From assembly GCA_030737835.1 (NCBI GenBank), contig CM060849.1:21746074-21810073 (forward strand): a stretch of 64,000 nucleotides of DNA, written 5' to 3'. Source of the stretch: Acorus gramineus (lineage: Eukaryota; Streptophyta; Magnoliopsida; Acorales; Acoraceae). Positions 1 through 10,003 of this stretch are shown piece after piece. Numbering within the stretch: position 1 is the stretch's first letter; the number at the start of each line of letters is the position of its first letter. Under the pieces are notes generated by a model. It had not been told where the DNA came from. It did not search any database and saw nothing but the letters and a program-made list of their open reading frames with translations. The translations under genes were made by a program, and so were the position numbers.

Positions 1-659
1 TCCCTAAAAATAAACGTCAAATCACTCTTTATATATATAAATAAATATATTTGAAGTGCATATAAGTGACCAATGAAATGTATATTTTTTTTAAAAAGAA
101 AATGGAATATACTTGATAAACTGAACACACGTAATTTTAGATAGAGCGAAAACATATATTTTTGCATCGATGCACTCATTTAAAGAATAATTGAAATATT
201 TTTGCATAAATGGCTTTAATAAGAATGTATACACAAAAAAATCCCCATAATAAAGCATATAATGCGTTGGAAAAAGTAGCTGCATAAGTGTTTGAGTGTA
301 CCCGTAATATATAAATACATCACTTCCATATACAAAAAATAAATAAATAAAGCATATACTATATATGTACATGAGTAGATAGATCTAGAGTATATAATGA
401 CATAATATAATATATACTATGTATGTTGTAAAAATGTTGTAAAAATAACTGCAGAAATGTTTTGAGTATACCATATGTTGTCCTTGGTGTAATAAGATGC
501 ATGTAAAATACAGCACTTTCATGTACAAACGAGGAAGGCCAGCTGACTTTCTAAATCAAGCTAAGCTGAGCAGAGTCCGTGGATGAGGACATGCACGTGA
601 AGCCCCAATAATTTCTCATGCACGTGTGGGTCCATCACCCAGACCCAGCCAGCCCCTTC
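1..659. other. AT-rich intergenic DNA upstream of the aspartyl protease
   Basis: No gene is visible here; the longest open frame is short, of low complexity and unlike any family I know. Two related stretches near 240-330 and 430-480 share the order 'ctgcataagtgtttgagt' / 'ctgcagaaatgttttgagta', a weak direct repeat. From about 540 onward the composition becomes more balanced, as expected for the proximal promoter of the plus-strand gene starting at 817. I see no clear TATA box. Confidence 0.6.
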
Positions 660-816
660 TCCTTTGTTTTTTCTCTCTCTCACACACATCTCCCACTACT
701 ACTACTACCTTCGAATCTCCCTAGCTCTCTTTCTCCTCTCTCTCCATCTTCTCCTCCTCCTCCTCCTTCCACACACTTCTCTGTATTTTCTAGAGCTGCA
801 AAACTCTCCCTCTCTA
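660..816 (+). promoter_or_regulatory. Pyrimidine-rich 5' leader of the aspartyl protease gene
   Basis: About 150 bp of strongly CT-rich sequence, with CTCTCT, ACTACTACT and CTCCTCCTCC runs, directly precedes the ATG at 817. Such tracts are common in plant 5' UTRs and core promoters. An upstream in-frame ATG at 664 would add a low-complexity segment before the obvious signal peptide, so 817 is the better start. The transcription start itself is not visible. Confidence 0.5.
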
Positions 817-2562
817 ATGGAGAGTCTTAAATCTCTTCTTCTTCTTCTTCTTTCTTTTCTTGTTTTCACTCTTGTTATTGCGGAGGATGTCAATGGGGAG
901 AAGAGAGTGCTCGTGTTAAAGCATAGCGATGTGCATGGAGAGGTCGGTGGTCACTCGCGACGTTGCTCCCCATCCCATAAATCAAGTAAGACAAACATGT
1001 TCTTTTAATTATGATCCCATCAGATTTCGTTAGTCAGTCAAAAGACTAGAACTCGGAAGAAGTTGTTTGGTCAAAGTCTTTTCTACTGGGTTCAGAATTG
1101 ACTGATTACAGAATAGGGTAGAAGTCTGAGTTCCAGCATGCACCAGGGGGTACTGTTGGCGCGAGAGCTTTTTCGATTTTTCATTGTATGCTTTTCTTTT
1201 GCTTTGGTCTGCTATCTTTTAACCCCAATTCGAAGATTGTTTATTTTAATTTGTTTTGAGTTGAAATAGATATAACTACATTTTTTCTCGTACTAAAATC
1301 GATAGAATCTAATCCTGATAGAATCTTCAAACACGGGGACACAGAATGGCGCCATAACAACACTAGAAATGAGACACCAAGGCCGCCGCTACCACCACCT
1401 CAACCCATCACAACAACTCCTCTCCGACGAAGCGCGAGCACAATCAATCCAATCACGCGCCCCCGCCACGGCCGAAGAATCCGCCCAAGTCCCCCTAACT
1501 TCAGGTGTCAAGCTCCAGACTCTAAACTACGTGGTGACGATCGAACTCGCCGCGAAAAAGCGCACCCTCATCGTCGACACGGGGAGCGACCTCACATGGA
1601 TCCAATGCAAGCCCTGCTCGTACTGCTACTCCCAACAAGACCCCCTCTTCGACCCCACCCTCTCCCCCTCCTACCACCCCATCCCCTGCTCCTCCCCCAC
1701 CTGCACCACCCTCCCCTTCTCCCCCTCATCCTCCTGCGCAACCCCCTCCTCCACCTGCGCGTACGCGCTCAGCTACGGCGACGGCTCGTACACGCGCGGG
1801 GACCTCGCGCGGGACACGCTCACAATCGCCAACGCCACCGCCGAAGGCTTCGTGTTCGGGTGCGGGCGCAGCAACCGCGGACTCTTCGGCGGCGCGTCGG
1901 GGCTCGTGGGGCTCGGGCGGTCGAGCCTCTCGTTGGTCTCGCAGACCTCGGCGAGGTTCGGCGGGGTCTTCTCGTACTGTCTCCCTTCGAAGGCTTACGA
2001 CTCCTCCGGCTCGCTCACGCTCGGCGCGGACTACTCTGTTTTTAGGAATGAAACGCAGTTGATGTTCACGCGCATGGTTTTGAATCCGAGGGTTCGGAGT
2101 TTTTACATGCTTAACATGACCGGGATGAGAGTGGGCGGGGTGGGGATAGCGGTGGCGAGCGAGGGGGGTGTGTTGATCGATTCGGGGACGGTCATAAGTA
2201 GGCTCCCGCCTTCGGTGTACAGGGCGGTGAGGGGGGAGTTCTTGAGGCAGTTTTCGGCGTACCCGGTCGCGCCTGGATTTTCGATACTGGACACTTGTTT
2301 TAACCTTACTAGATACGATGAAGTGAATGTTCCGACGCTTAGGATGCGATTCGAGGGGGACGTGGAGGTTCGCGTGGATGTTTCGGGCGTGTTCTACTTT
2401 GTTAAGAGGGATGCGTCGCAGGTGTGTCTGGCGCTGGCGAGGTTGGCTTATGAGGATGATTTGGGGATCATTGGGAATTATCAGCAGAAGAACTTGAGAG
2501 TTGTTTATGATACCAAGCAGTCTGTGGTGGGGTTTGCTGAAGAGAATTGTAGTTACAGCTAG
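817..2562 (+). CDS. Nepenthesin-like aspartyl protease (A1 family), secreted
   Basis: A pepsin-type aspartic endopeptidase of the plant atypical/nepenthesin-like group, resembling the At5g10770/CND41-type proteins. Two exons fit: 817-985 and 1322-2562 (donor GTAAGA, acceptor GATAG, phase 1), giving about 469 residues. Residues 1-22 are a hydrophobic signal peptide. The first catalytic motif is DTGSDLTWIQC (Asp about 142), followed by a Cys-rich insert (KPCSYCYSQQDPLFDP, then CSSPTC) typical of nepenthesins. The second motif is IDSGTVIS (Asp about 343). The C-terminus ends in a conserved pattern (GIIGNYQQKNLRVVYD). Potential N-glycosylation sites (NAT, NMT, NLT) agree with secretion. The 5' half of exon 2 is extremely C-ending at third positions and this fades toward the 3' end, a monocot-style GC gradient. 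The acceptor at 1344 would break the frame, so 1321/1322 is chosen; that junction is the least certain part. The substrate is unknown. Confidence 0.92.
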
Positions 2563-3878
2563 ATGAGATTAACAGGGGTTGGGTGTGGGGTGGGTTGGAA
2601 TTGTAACATCTATTGGAGGATTGGTTGAGAATGTTTTGTTTTTTGTTCTTGGTTTTTTATTTGTTTGTTTCTTTGTTTGGATGATTATAAGTTAAAGTAT
2701 GGTTTGTTTGTGACTTGTCATTTGTTGAATGTCACTACAGTAGCTCAAACTAAAAAGCAGTAGTAATAAGGCATGTTTATAAATTACATCTGAATAGATT
2801 CCTACATTGTGTATCTACTCCCTAGATAAATATTTGTATTCAAGGAATATAATATTATATTATATTATATTTATTTTTTAAGGACGATCCGCAAAGTTGC
2901 ATGATGACAGAGAGACTGAAGGGTTTTTCCCAATCACTTTATTAGTGAATTGATTCCTTTTCTTCTGTGTGGATGAAGACAAATTGTTAAACAATGTATA
3001 TCAGACTTTATTGTGCGATATTTAGTTTTTCTATCATTGTTTCAAAGGCACTAAAATCAAAACCTAGTATGGAACCCCACCCTGGGGTGGTATCCATTCT
3101 CAAGGGGTGGCTCTAACACTCCCCTCATTTTCTCATTTAACATGGGCACAGGCCACAGGGCACAAGTCAGAACGATTTCCTTATTGAGGATCATGAAAAT
3201 TGACCTTATCAAATCATCTCCATTGACATGGTTTGATGTAGCATTACAAAAAATATATAGATGGATAACAAAAAAAACATATAAGATTGCATGCCATTCT
3301 ATGCTGCCAGGAATAAAATATTTATGTTACAATTTACAATAGATATCCACAAATCCTCGAAGGCAGGCAGATTCTAGGAGCATAGTCAATTAAGTTCAAA
3401 CCTATGAGTTCCTTGGGATGCATCTTCATCAACTTCCATGCAAATAATAGTCAAAAGCTGCAACCAGCGTTCAAAGAAAAAAAGAAGAAAAAAATTAATT
3501 CTTGTGCACAAACATGCTCACATATAGATTACTGAAAACATCAAAACAACATTATTGCAGAAAGTAAACAAATGTAAGAATGTGAAGTAGGTTCGATGGC
3601 TCCAGCTAAACACACACACTGACACACGCGCGCGCATGCGACAAAAAACAACATAATCCGTTGATCCAAGTAATGAAAATAAATTTCAATGTCTGGTATC
3701 ATAAAATGAACAATGGGAGTTATAGAATTTTCTTATGATCCAAGTCGAGATCACTTTTTGTGTGTATTTAAATGTAAGGTATGACTAGCACTCAGAAATG
3801 CAAGACCTGGGGCAGAAATTTTACCAATATATACCTTATCTTGTACGTTAAGGTGATTCCAAAAAGTTTGAGGAAGCT
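2563..3878. other. Intergenic region between two convergent genes
   Basis: This holds the 3' UTR of the aspartyl protease (T/G-rich, about 2563-2800), a short TATTA repeat near 2850-2870, and the 3' UTR of the minus-strand kleisin gene ending at 3879. A CG-rich dinucleotide patch, 'cacacgcgcgcgcatgcg', lies near 3623. I see no additional gene. Confidence 0.55.
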
Positions 3879-6800
3879 TCAAAAGTTGGCTTTTGAAAGG
3901 GCAGGCATTAATGATATATTGATGTCCCCATAAGCTTCTTCTTGTTCTACATCGATGAGGTCACAGCTCTTTAAGACCTATATTGGCAGACAAGTATCGA
4001 TTAGATCTGCTGTCTTTATAACGAATGGAGCACTCATAAGAGCTACAGTTAGCAAACAATTACCATTGTTTCAAAGAACATCCGAGCACAATGTTTTCTC
4101 GCCTTTCCTTCAAGCATCCTGTTCAAGCTCAATTTTCCTGGCTGATCTTCTGAAATTGCAGGAGACTTTCCTTTAAGATACTGTGCAACCGCCCTGCAAC
4201 AAGTTTGTATCATCATTGAATACTTCTTACAGTCTAGCAGAAACAACATAAGAATACCTCATAGTTTAGTCGGACAAAATGTTTTACCTGGTCCGTGCAG
4301 ATAGATTATGAACACTATCTTCAGCATGCCCTATCAAATTTGATGTGAAACATGCATCATTAATCAAGTTTCTTAGTTATGGCATCATGAATGAAAGAAA
4401 TAATCGTTGTCAAACAAAAAAGTGAAACCACGCTTTGTAGCTTACCAAGTGGTGTGTTATCTGCCTCAAGAAAACTTAGATCCTGCAATAGAGAAAACTT
4501 TAGTTGTTAATATGAATGGATTTGATCATATTGAAAAATCCATTTTCAAGAATGGTAACACTCTCACTTCTACATCAGCAGATTTCTGCAGATCTGGGAT
4601 ATCAGGGAAAACATTATCATCAAAATCTGGTTGATGCTGCTCCTCTAAAACACTAAATAATGTTCCTGACCGATGGAAATCTGATTCATAGGAGGCTCTT
4701 GTTCCTAGGCTTGGTGGTATCTCAGTCTCCAAATTCTTTCCTGTCTGAGAAGTCATTCCTATTTTGTTGGATATGGAAGCAGTGGCATCATCTCTTCCAG
4801 ACGGCGATGGCATGAAATCATGAAAAGAACCATCTTCATGGCCTCCGAACCGAGGCTGATCAATTTCTATCTCCATATGACGCATGCCTGTGGGAGACTG
4901 TTCAATTTCTATCTCCATAGGTGTTATTCCTGTGGGAGACTGTTCAATGTGTGGCATACCCACTGGTGATTGATCAATGTGGGGCACATCAACGGGAAAA
5001 TGCTCATTCATGGCATCAAGAGGCGCCTCCAAGGGAACCTCACTTACCATGGGAAAAATACGGTGTTTCTTGAAAGCTTCTTGTAGATTAGTGCACATCC
5101 CTGCAAAGACATATTTAAGCCTCAACATTTGAACTTTGAACAGTATATCATTATACCACAAGCAAATATTCCAGTCTAATAGAAAAGCCATGTGCACCAC
5201 TGAAATGAGAGAGTACCTACTAGCAGACAAATATACTCACCAGATATCAATGGCTTAGAAAACACATCTTCAACCTTCTTGATCCTGTGATACCGCCAAA
5301 CATCCAAAGCTGACAAAGGGAGTCTCTTCGACTTGCGTATTAATTTACTAGTATCTTGTAGTTGTTTTCTCATGCACCTGCCAAAAGGAGGAATAACTGA
5401 GCTCTCAAACATGAAGCCCAAACACCTTCAGAGTGAATTATAAAAATTAAATTGTGAACAATTGATGTGCATTTACCAGAAGATTAACCAAATATACATA
5501 TGTTCATAGTTGCAGCAGAGATAATAAAGATAAAGTCTATACAATTTGATTGACTTTCGTGTTTCATGTACAAGAAACCTAAATCATCCAGGTATTGCAA
5601 ACTTACAAGCTAATGAAAGAAACCATCCTCATCTGACTGTTTTGTTCATATAAAAGCCACTTTTCACTATAAGAAGGCAGAAAAATATGTGTGCATGGTA
5701 ACGAAGTTAATGTTCGGCAAAAATTCAGATAAAGTTCCATTTGTTACAATACATGTACATTCATAGACAAATTTAGAGTTGTTTTTTTATTATTATGAAA
5801 AATGTGGTAAACCATCTAACTAAATGAATATCCAAAAGCTGAAGATACTAAATGCATAATTTGATAAACAGAAATATGTTTGGACGATATGTAGGAGAGA
5901 TACCCAATGATGATATTTCTGAGCATTCAGAGTTGTTACAAGTACTTTGGGACTGTGTGTGGGTGGGTGGTGTTGGTGATGTAACAGGTTATCAAACATA
6001 ATTCACATTCTTGTGTGAAAAGAATGGTTGGTCAAGTAAACCCAACTTTAGAAATCTAACAACCAACATGGGTTGTCATACGCTAAGTACCAACGTGTTG
6101 AGTAATTAAAGAGATGAGAAACAGAATTAGAGTAGTCCAATGATGATATTGCCCAAACTATACAAGAAGTCAACACTTACTCATTAGTCAACACTAAGGA
6201 CTTATCAAAGAACTGCTCTCTCTTTCTCCTCCTTGGTCGTGCAATTTCCACAGCGGGTGGAGAAGGCTGGAGTTCCAAGTCAGGTAAAGCAGTTCCTATA
6301 ATATGAAACAAAACTCTATAAATATTGTAATATTCCTCTCAAGAAACAACAACAAAACATAAGCTTCATGCATTAATGAGTTTTTGATAAAAGGTAGGCA
6401 GAGATACTGAAAGTGTAATAATACCCGAAGGAACTCCCAGGTCCAGATCACCAAGAGCCCGAGAGGATGGTATGCTTGGAGGGTTTATAGGCAATTGTGA
6501 TGGCAAAAAGTCTCCTTCAGATAATGATACGTGTTCATGGATAGGGGATAGGCTCACCCGCCCATGCACCGTATGGCTGGATTGTTCATCCTGTATGGGG
6601 TGGTCATCAAGACCAGCCAGATCTGGGAGGCCTTCAGGTGTAAAATTATGCACACCATCACGCAGCACTTCAATCTCTGGAACCTCTTCATGGAGATCAG
6701 ACATGTCCAGATTTTGAATAGGTACTTCTGCTTGATTGCTTGGACCAGGTTCTCGTACACCAATACCACCATCCACAGGCATAAAATCAACAGCAACCTC

Positions 6801-8304
6801 CTCGGGAAATGGGGGGAGGACACTAAAATAAGTGAAGGTATATTGTTAGACTGATTGAGTCCCTTGAATGGATAACCAAAAATGATGAGTAGCTTACTCT
6901 TCCTCCATTGATCTGACACCATTGCTTGATCGATCTTGCCCAGGAGACACACTCAACCTGTCATCCTGCAAAGCCATAATAAATCAAAGACATAAGTAAC
7001 ATTCAATCATTAAGTTTTGTAGATTGAATGAAAAAGACCAAAGCATTGAGGTTATAACTTAAGAAATCCTAAAAAGTGTGTATGTGTCTAAACAAGCCCC
7101 ACGTCCACATAAATTGAGAAAATATGATGAGCAAAGAAAGGTTTGACCTCACTGATGACAAAAGCAACATACGAATCTCCTTCGCCAGGAACTTGACCTG
7201 TGTACATGATAAATCAAATATTAAAGTCAAAATTAAAGACGAGGTGCTAATTGGGGAGAGAAGGGGACGAGCATGCCTGTCAGTGTAATCTGCTCATAAG
7301 TTTTGAGGTGATTATCTGGACCCCTGAGAGCATAATTAAGATGGAGTTAAAATTTTGACTTTCACGAACAGTATAAGCATTTTCAATGGTGAATAGAAGA
7401 TGGAATGAGGGCTTACTCTGCCCTGAATGTTACAACTTCCATATCCAATGCATCAAGGTCAAATGTCTCCGGCAGGGTCACAGCATGAAATGGCGCAATG
7501 CTCTCTTCTTGCAAATTGACATTTACCGCTGTGAATGCAGTCCTAACTCTTGTCAAGGCATCGTTGCAGTCATGGTAAAGATAGTCAACCTTCTTCGAAT
7601 ATATCCGAACGATGCCTAATAGGAGATGCCCTGATAATCTCAATGCGATGGGGACTTCTGGGTGCATAACATAATCTAAACAGGCACCAAATTATTAATC
7701 CAATCAGACCCAATTTGCAAGATAACAAACCACAAAACACTTCTTGAAAACATCATTTAAAAACCCAAAATGGAACAAGAACTGCAATCACTTGATTTCT
7801 TTAATCCACTTACGGAAAGCATAATTTTTTTTTCTTCTACCAAACAAAGCAGAAAAAAAAAGGATCGAAAACCAAATTTTGATTATAATTTATTCTCTTG
7901 CAGTTTGTACTGTAATGGCCAGACACGTTTGAAAATGCCAGATTTTGATCAAATTTACAACGACCAACTAAAGAATCCGCAAAGTTTCACCTTCATTAAC
8001 CACTAAAGAATCGCATGTCCAAATCACACAAAAAAGAACCAACTTTATCAATCAAATCACCAAAAAAAAATCCCCCTTTCATCAAATTCAAACCCAGATC
8101 AGATTTCACCAACAAAAACCCTAAATCAGGATCCCAGACAAACCGACACAAAGAGAGAGAGAGAGAGAGAGAGAACGGACCGACTGAGGAGGGGATGTCA
8201 GTGACGGCGATGTGAGATTTCCGGAGCTTGTGTTGGAGATGGGCGGCGATCCATACCGTCCCAAGGGGGCTCTTCTTTGCGAGGAAGGTGTGAGAATAAA
8301 ACAT
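3879..8304 (-). CDS. SYN3: Alpha-kleisin cohesin subunit, RAD21/SCC1 family (SYN3/RAD21.2-like)
   Basis: Kleisin subunit that closes the cohesin ring with SMC1/SMC3. Thirteen exons join in phase: 8181-8304, 7417-7675, 7277-7323, 7148-7197, 6898-6965, 6425-6822, 6181-6295, 5241-5377, 4568-5100, 4446-4482, 4289-4331, 4064-4193, 3879-3977, giving about 679 residues; Arabidopsis SYN3 has a similar length. The N-terminal SMC3-binding domain (residues 1 to about 128) starts MFYSHTFLAKKSPLGTVW and continues through PEVPIALRLSGHLLLG. The middle is acidic and proline-rich, with a basic patch (ARPRRRKRE) encoded by exon 7. The C-terminal winged-helix domain that binds SMC1 contains RAVAQYLKG, LSLNRMLEGKARKHCARMFF and ends SKANF. 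Linker motifs (PEIEVLRDGVHNFTPE, MPSPSGRDDA) and the LTG-QVPGEGD region look most like SYN3 rather than SYN1, SYN2 or SYN4. Exon 3 ends at a GC donor. Exon 9 encodes short tandem repeats. Family membership is certain; the SYN3 assignment is probable. Confidence 0.93.
8152..8174. repeat. (GA)n microsatellite in kleisin intron 1
   Basis: About eleven GA units. On the gene strand this is a CT tract starting a few bases inside the exon-1 donor (GTCCGTTCTCTC), so its length could affect 5' splice-site use. Confidence 0.85.
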
Positions 8305-10003
8305 CTTCTCTTATTCTCCTCCCCCTCCTACTTCTTCTTCTTCTTCTTCTCTTTTTCTTTCTTGGGTTGGAATTGAAAAGACGGTTAGGGTTTTTTTTAG
8401 GGAAAAACAAAATCTTTCAAGGCTTACGAGACACGAATGTATTGACGGATTATTAATTAAAAAAAAAAGAGCGCGAAATGTTTTGGCGGCAAAAGTGGGC
8501 GAGTTGGAAGGGAAAACATTGGACCGCCATTTTTTTTATGGGCCGGATCGATCGGGATCTTTATGATTGTGTGTTGGGGCCTTTATTTTCATTCACCCAT
8601 TAAGCTGCAACCACGCTCTGTCACTCTCATTAATTTTTTTGGGAATAGCTCCTAGAAATTATGAGAATAAAAAAAAAATCCATATAAAATCGGTAATTTA
8701 TTATATAATATTTATTTTAATTTCCACTATAATCGAAGCTAATCAGATATGTGATTAATCCACAAAAAAAAAAAAAAATCAAAAGATATAATTTTATTAA
8801 TTGATCCAAAGTTGAATATGCCATTAGGTTATAAGTTTTTATTATATGAACTCAATGAGGACTAATAAGGAATCTCATTAAATTAATTACAAACCTACTG
8901 AAAATAGAAAAATATTAATTAAATATAATAACTATTTATTGTAATATCCTACAAAAAAAAAATCAAAATTTATGGCAATCAATTTTGATATTTGTGAAAA
9001 GAAAAACAACCATGCAAATTATTACCATATTAGGTAAATTTACTTATTTAATGGTTTTAATGATGAAATCTACTAAAATTAAATATCTCCATGAAACAAT
9101 TCAGCACATTGAAATTCATGAGATTCTGAGATGGTCTCAATTATTCTTGTCACCTGCTATTCTCACATTTTTTTTCCTATATCTCTTTTTGATGATCTGG
9201 TCGCTCCATAACATATTGATTGTCCATTCTACATCACTAACCATACATAATAGATTACTGTAATGCTTTTTTAAAATTTATTTTTTCTTAAAAAAAAATT
9301 GATACAACTCCTTAAAAACTTATGAAAACCGAAAAAATCCATGTACATGAATAAATCCCCATCAAATTTTTATCTTATTAGGCAAATGGTGTATGAACTG
9401 GATTTTCATTTTCCTTGTGTGCTAGATCTCGAGCAAATGTACATATTTAACCGTGCTGGGACCATTCACTGGCACAACGTCGTCTCTGCCCAACATTGTG
9501 CAGAGATGATTCAGTGCAGCAGCACAGTAAAAGGGACTAATTGTGTTATCCAAAGTTGACAAGAGCTCTTATTCTCATAGCAATGTAAAAGAAATAGCTG
9601 AAAATGTAAATCAAGGACTCTGTTGTTGCTCAACTTACTTTTAGATCCAGCTTTCTTGTTGCTTGCCCATGAACACTATTCAAAAAAGAACAAAAGTGGC
9701 CCTCTTGAAAGACAAACTCAAAAATGAAAAACAGATGTAGTTCACACTGGGTAATATATACGCGAATCCAATACACATTTTGTTCATATAAAACCTATTA
9801 AAAACTGATGGACCCTTTGGTACACAGGCATATCAATTCAAAAGAGTTCAGAATTGTGAGTTACAAATCATCATTGAATAAACTTATTGTTATTCATTAA
9901 GTTACATCAGTCATCAACACAAAACTCAAATTTTGTGAAGGGAAAATCAATAATAACTCATAAGCTGACACTGTAAAAGATCAACTGATGATATAAAGAA
10001 AAC
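8305..10003. other. Intergenic: kleisin promoter side and UBP22 3' side
   Basis: Bases 8305-8410 are the CT/TTC-rich 5' leader of the kleisin gene on the minus strand. Beyond that is AT-rich DNA with poly-A tracts (about 8460, 8764, 8952) and no credible ORF. The stretch 9560-10003 is probably the 3' UTR of UBP22. The open frames at 8985-9263 and 9341-9559 have no recognisable domain and AT-driven composition. Confidence 0.5.

Noticed and set aside
1596-2045. 149-codon plus-strand frame rich in Leu/Pro/Arg
   Set aside because: A frame-shifted reading of aspartyl protease exon 2.
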